A stretch of DNA of 64,000 nt from Sinorhizobium kostiense. Lineage in GTDB: Bacteria > Pseudomonadota > Alphaproteobacteria > Rhizobiales > Rhizobiaceae. The position numbers and the translations under genes are program-made. Below are positions 29,977 through 39,141 of this stretch, in pieces. Below the pieces are notes generated by a model. That model saw only the letters and a program-made list of their open reading frames with translations, did no database searches and was not told the origin of the DNA. Where the stretch lies: contig NZ_JAGILA010000001.1 in NCBI RefSeq assembly GCF_017874595.1, forward strand, positions 434,001 to 498,000, written 5' to 3'. Every line of letters begins with the position of its first letter. The first letter of the stretch is position 1.

Positions 29977-32217
29977 TCACGCCACACGCGCGCGGGTCTT
30001 CCAGTCGATGAGCGCCCGCAGCCGCACTGGTTGCACCGGCTTGGCAAGCACGGCGAACGACATCTCGTCGCCGAGCCGCACGAAATCCCGTTGCCGGTTG
30101 GCGGAGATGATGACGGCGGGGATTTCCGCTCCCGCCAGGGCACGCAGCGTGCGGATCGTTTCTATGCCATTGTCGCCGCTGTCCAGCTGATAATCGGCCA
30201 GTAGAATGTCCGGCGCCGTGCCTATTTCCTGCATGAGCGCCGCCGCCTCGGCGGTCGAACTCGCCGCCAGCACGCTTGCTCCCCAGCTCTCGAGAATCTG
30301 CGTCATCGCATCGAGCTCGTCGGCATCGTTCTCGACGAGCATGACAATGAGATCGAGACCGCCATCCGCAATCGGTTCCATTACCGGATTCTCGCAGGCG
30401 CTGGCATGGCCTGGGACGGCCATCGGCACTTCGACCGAAAACACTGAGCCACGACCAGGCTGCGATATCAGACGGACGGGATGATCGAGGTGCCGGCAGG
30501 CGCGCTCGACGATCGACAGGCCAAGGCCCATGCCGGTGCTTTTTCCCGCACCGCCCGCCCGGGTGAACTCGTTGAAGATCCGCGTCTGGTCCTCCTGCGA
30601 AATGCCGATACCGGTATCCCAGACTTCGATCCGAACGCGATTGCGGCTGAGCCGGCAGCCCACCAGAACCCGGCCGCGCTCCGTATATTGAATGGCGTTC
30701 ACCACCAGGTTTTGAATGCAGCGCATCAGGTAGCGCTTGTCGCTGGTCACCCAGCGCGTCGAGGGAACGATACGCAGATCTATCCCTTTTTCCGTCGCCA
30801 GGGGTGCCAGATCCTCGGCTACTCCCTGAAGCAGGCTTCCAAGATCGAAAGAGGTGATGTTGAACTCCGCGCCTGAACTATCGAGGCGCGAAATGTCGAG
30901 AAGCGCCTGCAGGAGCGATTCAATCGAGGTGAAGGAACGGTTTAGTCTGCTGACCACCTCGTTTGCCGCTGGCTCGCCCACCCGCTCCGTCAACATCGAG
31001 AGATAAAGCTTGGCGGCGTTGATCGGCTGAAGAAGGTCGTGGCTGGCCGCAGCCAGGAAGCGGGTCTTTGAGGTGTGCGCGGCCTCGGCCGCTTCCTTGG
31101 CCTGTCGAAGCGCGGCCTCGATCTTTCGCTGCTCATCGGCGTGGATCTGGAGGAGTCGATTCGCCTCCATCAGTTCGGCGGTCCGCTCCTGTACCCGTTG
31201 TTCCAGCAGCGCCGCCGCTTGAGTTTCCGCCGTCACGTCCATGACCGATACGATGAATCCGTCATCAGGCAGGGAGCGGATGCGGATGTCGAGGCTTATT
31301 CCATCGCGCCGCCTGAAGCGTTCCTGCACCGTTTCATTCCGGCGAATTGCCCTGAACCAGCCGGCGAAATCGGACCGGCGATCCTTGCGGTCGAGAATCT
31401 CGTGACGCTCGACATGTTCGACAATGCGCTGGAAGCGCGTGCCTTTTTTGAGAAGCGGAAGCGGCACGCCGAGAAGCTCGCCGAATCGCTCGTTGTGAAT
31501 CAATAATTCGCTGCGGGAGGAAAACGTGCAGATGCCGAGCGACATGTGATCGAAAGCGGCCTGCAGAAAATGCGCCTGCTGGTCGATCAGGCGGTTCTTC
31601 TCGCGCCGGTTCTCCCGCACGATGTCGGTCACTTCGGTCTGCAGCACGGCTATGTTGCCGGAACTGGTCAGCCGGCAGGAAAACTGGAACCAGCGGTCGT
31701 TCCTGAGCACCATCACGAAGGATGAAAAGCGCCGCCCCGGCCTCCCCGGCATCAGCAGTTGAGTGCGGCCGATGACGCCGTTCTCGTCAGGGTTCAGATA
31801 TTTGCTGGTGTTCACGGCCGCGAGATAGTCGTCGAACTCCAGTCCCGGTCTGATCAGCGGCTCGATATCAGGAAGCAACTCACGGAACTGGGCGTTGCAC
31901 ACCTGCAGGCGGTCCTCGGAGAAAAGCGCGAAGCCGCCCTCCATGGCCACCATGGCGTCGGCAAGGTTTCTCTGGATGCGCTCCTGCGTCTGGTAGGCAA
32001 TCTCGAGCTCGCTCGACGCCCGCCCGAGCGTGTCGAGGGCCCTTTCCAGATCCTTGGTCTTTTCCCAGACCTTGCCCTGCAGGGCGATCGCCGATTCGAA
32101 AAGCGAATAGGCCGAGCCGCCGACTTCGTGAGCGCGCTCGGCCCGGTTGATCAGGGCCTCGATGATCTTGGCCTGCTTGGCAATCTGAATCTCGTGGGGC
32201 TCGTTCGGGTCGATCAC
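29977..32217 (-). CDS. hybrid sensor histidine kinase with receiver domain
   Basis: A 746-residue cytoplasmic kinase without clear membrane segments. In order: helical N-terminus, two PAS-like regions (about 85-205 and 215-335), coiled coil (335-385), H-box ASHDLLQPIN with His393, N-box around Asn508, G1 DTGIGIS (534-540), and a C-terminal receiver with phospho-Asp675 (LLADYQLDSGDN). It overlaps the FIST gene by four bases. The trio FIST protein, hybrid kinase and LuxR-type regulator resembles the ErcS/AgmR-type control of PQQ alcohol oxidation in pseudomonads, so it probably senses alcohol or aldehyde status for the C1 block. Confidence 0.9.
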   Translation of the reverse strand: MIDPNEPHEIQIAKQAKIIEALINRAERAHEVGGSAYSLFESAIALQGKVWEKTKDLERALDTLGRASSELEIAYQTQERIQRNLADAMVAMEGGFALFSEDRLQVCNAQFRELLPDIEPLIRPGLEFDDYLAAVNTSKYLNPDENGVIGRTQLLMPGRPGRRFSSFVMVLRNDRWFQFSCRLTSSGNIAVLQTEVTDIVRENRREKNRLIDQQAHFLQAAFDHMSLGICTFSSRSELLIHNERFGELLGVPLPLLKKGTRFQRIVEHVERHEILDRKDRRSDFAGWFRAIRRNETVQERFRRRDGISLDIRIRSLPDDGFIVSVMDVTAETQAAALLEQRVQERTAELMEANRLLQIHADEQRKIEAALRQAKEAAEAAHTSKTRFLAAASHDLLQPINAAKLYLSMLTERVGEPAANEVVSRLNRSFTSIESLLQALLDISRLDSSGAEFNITSFDLGSLLQGVAEDLAPLATEKGIDLRIVPSTRWVTSDKRYLMRCIQNLVVNAIQYTERGRVLVGCRLSRNRVRIEVWDTGIGISQEDQTRIFNEFTRAGGAGKSTGMGLGLSIVERACRHLDHPVRLISQPGRGSVFSVEVPMAVPGHASACENPVMEPIADGGLDLIVMLVENDADELDAMTQILESWGASVLAASSTAEAAALMQEIGTAPDILLADYQLDSGDNGIETIRTLRALAGAEIPAVIISANRQRDFVRLGDEMSFAVLAKPVQPVRLRALIDWKTRARVA

Positions 32218-33383
32218 AGAGGCGCCCCTCCTTTTGGCCGGAAAAAGGCGACGCCGACAAAGGTCTGGTTCACATGCACGCCAAGGTGCTGCTCGCCATA
32301 AGTGCTGAAGCCGACGACCCGCCGCCGGCGAAACTGCTCGGACGCCTGCCCGTCCAAACCCTTGCGGGCGATCTCGAGCTTGCGCAGATAACAGTCGAAC
32401 CCAAGGATGAAATCGGGCGCTTCACCGCCGTCGTCGGTGACGGCGAGGCCTGCCTCGAGCGTGCGGATGATTTCCTTGCCGCGACCGAGCCGCAAAAGCA
32501 GACCGTCGTCGATCGCAGAATGAAAGGTGAGGCCATGTTCGCCGTGAATCTGCTGGATCGCCCGCACATGATAGAGATTGCCATTGCGCACCAGCACGGG
32601 GTTCTCGGCGAAAATCGTCGGCGACAACTCAGCTACCGGCACCTTTACGAGACGGGCGTATTCCTGTGCCGCCGGTGAGCCATTGATTTCCAGAACCAGC
32701 CGCTCCTCCGGGATCGCCCGGGTCACCACCATGCGTTTGTCCGTGGGCTGGAAATGGTCGAAGCCGAGGCCAGCGAAGGCCAGATCTGTTTCTAGCAGAA
32801 GAAGAAGCGCTGCATTGCTGTGGAACTCGCCATTGCGCAGCACCTGCGTGCGCTCGAACCGCATTCCGTCGCCAGCCGAGCCGCCAAATACCGGAATATC
32901 CTTCAGACCGGTCTCGAGCGCCGACATCAGGATGTCCTCCTGTTTGGACAGTCCGTCGGCAAAAATCAAAGCAAGGCGCTTTCGGCCGGGCGTTGCGGGA
33001 AACTGCGAGACGAGCCGCTCGGTTTGCGATACGACCTCGGCGATCGAAACCGGCGAGATCGGCTTGAACAGAATTGACGCCACACGGAAGTGATGCCGCT
33101 CGAAGGCGATCGCGAGCAATGCGTCGTCTTCGTATCCCCGCGGCGTGATTTGGCCGGCCGTCGTGCAGCCGAAGACGACCGAATCCGGCATTGATCTTCT
33201 GAGGGCGTTGGCGAGCTCGTCGGTTTGCAGCCTGTGCGGCACGAACAGAAGGATGAAGCTCGGCCTCGCCGAGGCGAGTTGACGGCGGATCTCCGAAACG
33301 GCAACGGCCGCTTCGTCGGCACGCGAAGCGGCGAGTCGCACTGCCTCCGCAGGGATGCGGTCAAGATCTTCGACAGCCGTCAT
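32214..33383 (-). CDS. FIST-domain sensory protein
   Basis: A 389-residue protein with FIST N (about 30-220; FILLFVPHRLQTDELANAL, VVFGCTTAGQITPRGY) and FIST C domains (about 225-370; LVLEINGSPAAQEYARL, GEHGLTFHSAIDDGLLLRL). FIST domains are thought to bind small ligands and work with kinases. It has no kinase module of its own; the ATGA overlap with the hybrid kinase suggests the two act as one sensory unit. Confidence 0.9.
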   Translation of the reverse strand: MTAVEDLDRIPAEAVRLAASRADEAAVAVSEIRRQLASARPSFILLFVPHRLQTDELANALRRSMPDSVVFGCTTAGQITPRGYEDDALLAIAFERHHFRVASILFKPISPVSIAEVVSQTERLVSQFPATPGRKRLALIFADGLSKQEDILMSALETGLKDIPVFGGSAGDGMRFERTQVLRNGEFHSNAALLLLLETDLAFAGLGFDHFQPTDKRMVVTRAIPEERLVLEINGSPAAQEYARLVKVPVAELSPTIFAENPVLVRNGNLYHVRAIQQIHGEHGLTFHSAIDDGLLLRLGRGKEIIRTLEAGLAVTDDGGEAPDFILGFDCYLRKLEIARKGLDGQASEQFRRRRVVGFSTYGEQHLGVHVNQTFVGVAFFRPKGGAPL

Positions 33384-33428
33384 GCGCCGCCATCCTCCAC
33401 CTGCACCCGGAGCCCTGTGCCAACGGCC

Positions 33429-34115
33429 TCATTGAAGGCTGTGGCGGATGGAGACTTCGCGCACCAGCAGCGCCGCCTGCGTGCGATTTCGAACGCCCAG
33501 CCGGCGCAGAAGCGCCGTGATGTGGGCTTTGACGGTCGCCTCGGCCAATTGCATCTCATAGGCGATCAGCTTGTTCGGCATGCCCTCGCAAATCAGCCCC
33601 AGGATACGGGTCTGCTGCTGCGACAAATGGGCGATCTTGCGCGAGATCGTCTCGACCGACCGATCGGCGACCGGGGCTCGGGATGGCATCGTGTAGCCTG
33701 GTGGTACATAGGTCTTGCCATGCCAGATCTCCTGCATCGCTTCGTGGAAACTCTGGCGACCGATGTCCTTGGGGATAAACCCCGCGGCACCGGCGGCAAT
33801 CACCGACTGGACAATGTCGTTGGAGGTAATCGCCGAGATCACGATCACCGGAATATCCGGCATCCGCTCCTTGATCTTCAAAAAACCGCTCAGACCGGAC
33901 GCATCGGGCAGGTTCAGGTCAAGCATGATCAGATCGGGTGAAAATCGCATCCGCAATTGCTGCAGCGCCTCGGCCAGCGAAGTCGCGGTTCGGATTCGAC
34001 GCGTATTGAAAGCGCTTTCCATCGTCGCGACCAGCGCGTCGCAATAGAGCGGATGATCATCGATCACCAGCGCCGACTTGATCGAAACCGAATGGACGGA
34101 CGACGCCTGCGGCAT
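33429..34115 (-). CDS. LuxR/NarL-family response regulator
   Basis: A 228-residue regulator with a receiver domain (phospho-Asp66 in LIMLDLNLP) and a C-terminal LuxR-type helix-turn-helix (about 160-225; LSQQQTRILGLICEGMPNKL, VKAHITALLRRLGV). It lies 45 bases upstream of the FIST gene and is the likely output of the kinase. Similar regulators (AgmR/ErbR, FlhR) switch on PQQ, alcohol dehydrogenase and formaldehyde genes. Confidence 0.9.
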   Translation of the reverse strand: MPQASSVHSVSIKSALVIDDHPLYCDALVATMESAFNTRRIRTATSLAEALQQLRMRFSPDLIMLDLNLPDASGLSGFLKIKERMPDIPVIVISAITSNDIVQSVIAAGAAGFIPKDIGRQSFHEAMQEIWHGKTYVPPGYTMPSRAPVADRSVETISRKIAHLSQQQTRILGLICEGMPNKLIAYEMQLAEATVKAHITALLRRLGVRNRTQAALLVREVSIRHSLQ

Positions 34116-34386
34116 GGCTCTCCTCCCAAGAGCATTTTCCAGTCAAGGGAGCAGCCTCAAACTCCAACTTCACCGGACAATATCTCTGCTCCCAAAGCCG
34201 CCATGCTCTCCCCAGCACGGCGCGAGGCATTATGTCGCACAGTTTTCCGGGTGAGGCAATTGCCCGAGTGCAGGACTCGGCCTGAGCAGTTGAACGAATG
34301 GACGTTTTTGCCTGCGCGCCATTGCCGAGGTAAGTGGTTGCTACCCCATCAGTGCCAGAATGAAGCTCTGCAACGAGGCGAGGCAC

Positions 34387-34596
34387 TCAGATGAGTCGGT
34401 CGATCTCCGCAGGTTTGCACCGCCACTTTTTGACGCGAAGAGCCGGATGATGCTCCGACCACTCAGCGACGTAAAAGAGGGATTGGTGCATGCATTGGGT
34501 CAAGGAGCCCGCTCCTTGAAGTTGCACGATCTCCTCTCGACACTTTTCCGGTGCCGACACGAGGCATACGGTCAGTACAAGCGTAACAATCCCCAT
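34387..34596 (-). CDS. small conserved-looking protein (69 aa)
   Basis: The protein opens with a hydrophobic, signal-like stretch (MGIVTLVLTVCLVSAP), has Cys at CLV, KCREE and QCMHQ, and ends VKKWRCKPAEIDRLI. A GGGGGGAAG purine run stands just upstream of the ATG. The pattern of Cys followed by a Trp-rich RVKKWRC tail resembles short proteins I recall from other Rhizobiales, and the codon pattern is coding-like. The function is unknown. It reads in the same direction as the regulator genes but is not tightly linked. Confidence 0.6.
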   Translation of the reverse strand: MGIVTLVLTVCLVSAPEKCREEIVQLQGAGSLTQCMHQSLFYVAEWSEHHPALRVKKWRCKPAEIDRLI

Positions 34597-34832
34597 CTCA
34601 CTTCCCCCCTGGGGGAAAGTTACGCAATCGCTAATAAAGCGTCAATCGAACAAACAGACACGCGATTGCCAAAACTGGGCATTCGCCACACAGGGGATCT
34701 CCCGTAACCGGCGCTGAAAACAAGCAATCGGCCAAGAGGCGTCTCGGCCGTTCGCCAGTTGATGGATGTTGCTGCCTCTTGCGCGGTCGTGAGGCCGTAA
34801 TCGTGCGAGTGACTCCACCGGGTTGAAAGATG

Positions 34833-36119
34833 CTAGCCGGCGCGGACCGTTGCCTTCCCTTGGGTCACCAGCTGTTCCGCCGCCTCCGCGACCGAAATCC
34901 GCTCGAAGGCAAGTTGGTCGGCGATCGGGCGCAGGACACGCTGGTCGAACTCGGTCGAGCCGAGCGGGGCCGGAGCCGGATAGCTGCCCACCTGGTCCTT
35001 GAGCGCGTTTATGTACTTGACCGTTTCCGCTTCGGTCGAATTGAGCGACGGCAGGATGGCTTCGCGCACCTTCGGCGACAGCGGCACGCCGCGCTCGACG
35101 CCGAGGATCTTGCCGGCCTCCACGTCGTTGACGAAGAAATTGATGAACCTCGCCGCTTCTTCGCCATGATTGGTGGTCGCGCCGATGCTCCAGATCAGGG
35201 CCGGACGGTAGTAGTGACCCGAGGGGCCGCCTTTTTCGGCGCGCGGCAACATGCCGATGCCGATCTTGTTTTTTATGATCTGCTGGTAACCAATCATCTG
35301 GTTCGAATAGGCCATGCCGATCGCCGAATGGCCGAGCGCCAGGCAGTTTGTGTCGATGGTGTTCTGGTCGAGCGTCTGGATGTCGGGGCCGACAGTGCCG
35401 CCGCGCTTGCGCAGATCCTCCCAATAGGCATACCATTCCTTGGCTTCGCCTACGCCGAAACCTAGCCCGCTTTCGGTGTAGAGGCTGCTGCCGCGTTGAC
35501 GGAGCCAGGCATCGAAGACATAGGCATAGCGCGCGCCGTAGGGCCCGCCCCAGACGTTCCGCTTGCCGGCGGCCTTTGTCATTTCGATCGCGATGTCGGC
35601 ATAGTCCGACCAGGTCGTGTCGACACCCGGTGGCGTGATCCCGGCCTTCTCGAAAGCGTCGGCGTCATAGAAGAGCGCGAAGGAGTTGAGGCCGAGTCCG
35701 ATACCCCAAAGCTTGCCGTCCACCGTCGTCAGCTTCAGCACGTCCTTGCCGAAGGAATCGATCTCGAGCGCCGACGAAACGAACGGATCGAGCGGCAGGC
35801 AGGCGCCGCGCTTGGAATAATCCGAGATAGTACTGGGCTCGAGTTGAAAGACGTCGGCGATGGCGCGACCCGCCATCTGCGTCGCGAGCTTCGTCCAATA
35901 GCCGTCGCCGCTGATGCTCTCGCCGACGATCGACATGCCCGGGTTCTTTTCCTCGAAGAGCTTGGCAACGCTCAATGTCCGCTTCGCGCGATCGTTCGAC
36001 CCCCACCACATGGCGCGCAATTCAACGCCTTCTGCGGCAAGGGTCACGGACGAGCCGGTGGCGCCAAGCGCGATGCCTGCTGCCGAGCCGAGCATGAATG
36101 TGCGTCGATTGATGAGCAT
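34833..36119 (-). CDS. sugar ABC transporter substrate-binding protein (CUT1-type), orphan
   Basis: A 428-residue family-1 extracellular solute-binding protein with a twin-arginine-like signal (INRRTFMLGSAAGIALG). It has the binding-protein pattern VELRAMWWGSNDRAKRT and LFYDADAFEKAGITPP. The start at 36119 gives the signal peptide; longer frames run into the divergent promoter. No permease or ATPase follows, so it must use components encoded elsewhere or act as a receptor. It is divergent from a LacI regulator and an enzyme operon, which suggests the same sugar derivative is their substrate. Confidence 0.88.
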   Translation of the reverse strand: MLINRRTFMLGSAAGIALGATGSSVTLAAEGVELRAMWWGSNDRAKRTLSVAKLFEEKNPGMSIVGESISGDGYWTKLATQMAGRAIADVFQLEPSTISDYSKRGACLPLDPFVSSALEIDSFGKDVLKLTTVDGKLWGIGLGLNSFALFYDADAFEKAGITPPGVDTTWSDYADIAIEMTKAAGKRNVWGGPYGARYAYVFDAWLRQRGSSLYTESGLGFGVGEAKEWYAYWEDLRKRGGTVGPDIQTLDQNTIDTNCLALGHSAIGMAYSNQMIGYQQIIKNKIGIGMLPRAEKGGPSGHYYRPALIWSIGATTNHGEEAARFINFFVNDVEAGKILGVERGVPLSPKVREAILPSLNSTEAETVKYINALKDQVGSYPAPAPLGSTEFDQRVLRPIADQLAFERISVAEAAEQLVTQGKATVRAG

Positions 36120-36266
36120 GCCTTTCCTCCCTCTCGTTAGCCGGCCTTGCGCTCTCCTCAGCGCCGCTAATGCCGAATTTCCGCAAAGAGAATATGCAAA
36201 AACTCGTTTTATGCAAGATTTCGTTTTTAGTTGCAAATTTGCACGATTTGCATAACGATTGCGGCC
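36120..36266. promoter_or_regulatory. divergent promoter with LacI-type palindrome
   Basis: The 147-base gap is AT-rich from 36190 to 36260 and includes the perfect palindrome TGCAAATTTGCA at 36232-36243, with related TGCAA/TTGCA half-sites at about 36195, 36212 and 36248. This fits an operator set for the LacI-family regulator starting at 36267 and would control both directions. Confidence 0.65.
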
Positions 36267-37298
36267 ATGATCGAGACGCCACCTTCGAAACGATTCCGCC
36301 AAGCCGACATCGCCGCCCGCGCCGGCGTTTCGGTTTCCACCGTATCGCGCGTCCTCGCCAACGAGCCGGGCATCAGCGACGACGTCCGGCGGCAGATCCT
36401 CAAGGTGGCCGGCGAGCTCGGCTACCCGCTCAAGGCGGCTCCGAGGAGTGCTCCGGGGACGCTTGCCCTGATCGCCAGCCATGGCGTAACGGGAGGCTTG
36501 AGCGTTTTCTATGAGGGAATCGTCGAGGGATTACGCTCCGAGGCAGCCGCGAAGGGCATGCCGTTCGACATCCGCCTCGTGCGCGAAGCCAAGGCGACGC
36601 CGGATGCCGTGCGCGAGCACATGGAGTCAATCGGCGCACGCGGGCTATTCCTGGTCGGGATCGACCCGAGCGAAGTACTCAGCGCCTGGCTCTCGGAAAG
36701 CCGCACGCCCGTGATCCTTGTCAACGGCACCGACCCTGAGCTTCGCTTCGACGGCGTCTCCCCCTCGAATTTCTTCGGCGCCTATGCCGCGACACGGCGG
36801 CTGATCGACGCCGGTCACCGACGCATCCTGCATCTCACCGGATCGCATCGGCAAACGATTCGCGAGCGCATCCGCGGTTTCGAAGCGGCCGTCGCCTCGG
36901 CCGGCGGCGAGGCTCGCGTGATCCACCTGCCTTTCGCGACAAATGCCAGCATCGAGGCACATGAGGCGACGCTTGCTGCAATCGCCGAGGACGCGGGATT
37001 CACGGCCGCCTTCTGCATGAACGACTTCGTTGCGGTCGGAGTACTTGAAGCGGTCACGGAGGCTGGCCGGCGCATCCCGGAGGATTTCGCGATCGTCGGC
37101 TTCGACGACCTCCCCTGCGCCGAGATGGCAAACCCGCGTCTGGCGACGATGCGCGTCGACCGCGTGGCGCTCGGCCGCGAGGCGGTCGCCATGATGCAGT
37201 TCCGCTTCCGAAATCCGGACGCGCCGGCCCGGCAGGTTTCGCACGCCGTCATTCCAATCCCCGGCGGTACGCTCGAGGAGGGCACGCATGACCTATGA
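36267..37298 (+). CDS. LacI-family transcriptional regulator
   Basis: A 343-residue regulator with an N-terminal helix-turn-helix (RQADIAARAGVSVSTVSRVL, about residues 11-30) and a sugar-binding periplasmic-like domain (SRTPVILVNGTDPE; FAIVGFDDLPCAEM). I start it at 36267 (MIETPPSKRF), since the upstream part of the frame lies in the operator region. It overlaps the DUF2264 gene by 11 bases, so the regulator heads its own operon. Confidence 0.92.
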   Translation: MIETPPSKRFRQADIAARAGVSVSTVSRVLANEPGISDDVRRQILKVAGELGYPLKAAPRSAPGTLALIASHGVTGGLSVFYEGIVEGLRSEAAAKGMPFDIRLVREAKATPDAVREHMESIGARGLFLVGIDPSEVLSAWLSESRTPVILVNGTDPELRFDGVSPSNFFGAYAATRRLIDAGHRRILHLTGSHRQTIRERIRGFEAAVASAGGEARVIHLPFATNASIEAHEATLAAIAEDAGFTAAFCMNDFVAVGVLEAVTEAGRRIPEDFAIVGFDDLPCAEMANPRLATMRVDRVALGREAVAMMQFRFRNPDAPARQVSHAVIPIPGGTLEEGTHDL

Positions 37299-39141
37299 TC
37301 CTGCCGGTGCCAACCCGCTTGCCGGCAATCCGCTCGAAACGCGCGCCGACATGCAGCGCGCCCTGCTCGGTCTCTTCGATCCGCTGTTGCCATATTTTTC
37401 AACCGGCAATGCCCGGGTTCGGCTCGATGCCGCCGCCGCGCATTTCGACCGGTCCGCCGCCGATCTTGAAGGATTTGCTCGGCCGCTCTGGGGGCTCGCG
37501 CCCTTTGCTGCCGGCGGTGGGCACTTCGCTCATTGGGATCGCTATGCCGAGGGCATCGCCAATGGTACCGATCCGGACCATCCGGAATATTGGGGGACCA
37601 TTCACGGGCGCGACCAGCGCATGGTCGAGCTAGCGGCGCTGGGCTTTGCGCTTGCCCTGCTACCGGAAAAGCTATGGGACCCATTGAGCCCCCGTGCGCG
37701 CGACAATCTCGTCGCCTATCTCCTCCATGTTCGCCAGTTCGACTATGCCGAAAACAACTGGAAGTTCTTCCGCATCCTTGTCGATATCGCGCTCGACCGC
37801 CTTGGGGTCGCCTACGACCGCAGCCCGACCGAGCAGTACCTCGAAGAACTCGATGGCTTCTACATCGCCGACGGCTGGTATCGCGACGGCAATTTCCGGC
37901 GCATCGACCACTACATCCCTTTCGCGATGCATTTCTACGGGCTGATCTACTCGCGCCTCGTCGAGGACGAGCATGCGAGGCGCTACCGCGAGCGGGCTCT
38001 TCTCTTTGCCGAGGATTTTCGCCACTGGTTCGCCGAGGACGGCGCAACCCTGCCCTTCGGCCGTAGTCTCACCTATCGCTTCGCCTGCGCCGGCTTCTGG
38101 TCGGCGCTCGCTTTTGCCGACCTCGAAGCATTGCCCTGGGGCGAGATCAAGGGCTTGTGCCTACGTCACTTGCGATGGTGGGCGGACAAGCCGATGACGC
38201 ATCGCGACGGCGTGCTGTCGATCGGTTACGGCTATCCGAACCTCCTGATGTCAGAAAACTACAATTCGGGCGGGTCGCCCTATTGGGCGTTCAAGGCTTT
38301 CCTGCCGCTTGCCGTCGGAGAGGAGCATCCGTTCTGGGCGAGCCCGGAAAGACCAGTTGCCCCACTTGATCAAACCGTGGTGCAGCGCCATCCGGGCATG
38401 GTGATGATGCCCTGCAAAGGCGATGTGGTGGCGCTCGTCTCCGGCCAGGAAAACCGGCAAATGCGCTTCGGCTCGGAGAAATACGCGAAATTCGCCTATT
38501 CGACCCGCTACGGCTTCAGCGTCGAGAGCGACGAGCGCGCCTTTGCCGGCGGCGCCTTCGATTCCATGGTCGCCTTCAGCGATGACGCCATCCACTATCG
38601 GGTGCGTGAGACCAATGAGGAGGCGCGGCTTGCCGGCAATGTGCTGTTCTCCAGATGGTTCCCCTGGCCGGACGTCGTCGTCGAAACCTGGCTCGTACCT
38701 TCTTCGCCCTGGCATGTCCGGGTGCACCGGATCACCACGTCACGGCCCCTATTCACTGCCGAAGGCGGTTTTGCGATTCCAAGACGAGACATGGAGGCCG
38801 ACACGCTCGTCGCCGCACGGGGGTCGGCCTATGCGATGGGCGCGGAGGACTTCAGCGGTATCCGCGACCTCGCTTCCACGGTTCCGCGCGACGGCCTCGT
38901 GCAGAAGGCGCCGCCAAATACCAACCTGATCGTCGCAAAGACGCTGGTGCCGCAATTGCGGGCCACACTCCCGACAGGGCAGTCCATTCTCGCCTGTGCG
39001 GTGATCGCGATCCGGGACACCGGTGCCGTCCCGAGCCTCTGGCCCTCCGCCCCGGCCGCGCCGGATATCGCCGAACTCGACGCGCTCGCTGAGCAGAGCA
39101 AAACGGTCAGCGCCATCAAAGCGCCGGGGCGACTGCCATGA
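37288..39141 (+). CDS. DUF2264-domain protein, putative glycoside-active enzyme
   Basis: A 617-residue protein of the DUF2264 family. The N-terminal two thirds look like an alpha/alpha toroid (TRADMQRALLGLFDPLLPYF; FRRIDHYIPFAMHFYGLIY) and the rest is a beta domain. There is no signal peptide, so it is cytoplasmic. Family members lie in carbohydrate-use operons with an uncertain reaction. Here it is coupled to a LacI regulator upstream and a 2-hydroxyacid dehydrogenase downstream (four-base overlap). Confidence 0.82.
   Translation: MTYDPAGANPLAGNPLETRADMQRALLGLFDPLLPYFSTGNARVRLDAAAAHFDRSAADLEGFARPLWGLAPFAAGGGHFAHWDRYAEGIANGTDPDHPEYWGTIHGRDQRMVELAALGFALALLPEKLWDPLSPRARDNLVAYLLHVRQFDYAENNWKFFRILVDIALDRLGVAYDRSPTEQYLEELDGFYIADGWYRDGNFRRIDHYIPFAMHFYGLIYSRLVEDEHARRYRERALLFAEDFRHWFAEDGATLPFGRSLTYRFACAGFWSALAFADLEALPWGEIKGLCLRHLRWWADKPMTHRDGVLSIGYGYPNLLMSENYNSGGSPYWAFKAFLPLAVGEEHPFWASPERPVAPLDQTVVQRHPGMVMMPCKGDVVALVSGQENRQMRFGSEKYAKFAYSTRYGFSVESDERAFAGGAFDSMVAFSDDAIHYRVRETNEEARLAGNVLFSRWFPWPDVVVETWLVPSSPWHVRVHRITTSRPLFTAEGGFAIPRRDMEADTLVAARGSAYAMGAEDFSGIRDLASTVPRDGLVQKAPPNTNLIVAKTLVPQLRATLPTGQSILACAVIAIRDTGAVPSLWPSAPAAPDIAELDALAEQSKTVSAIKAPGRLP

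Noticed and set aside
34131-34386. Short open frames upstream of the response regulator
   Set aside because: No ribosome sites and no coding-like composition; treated as the regulator's promoter region.
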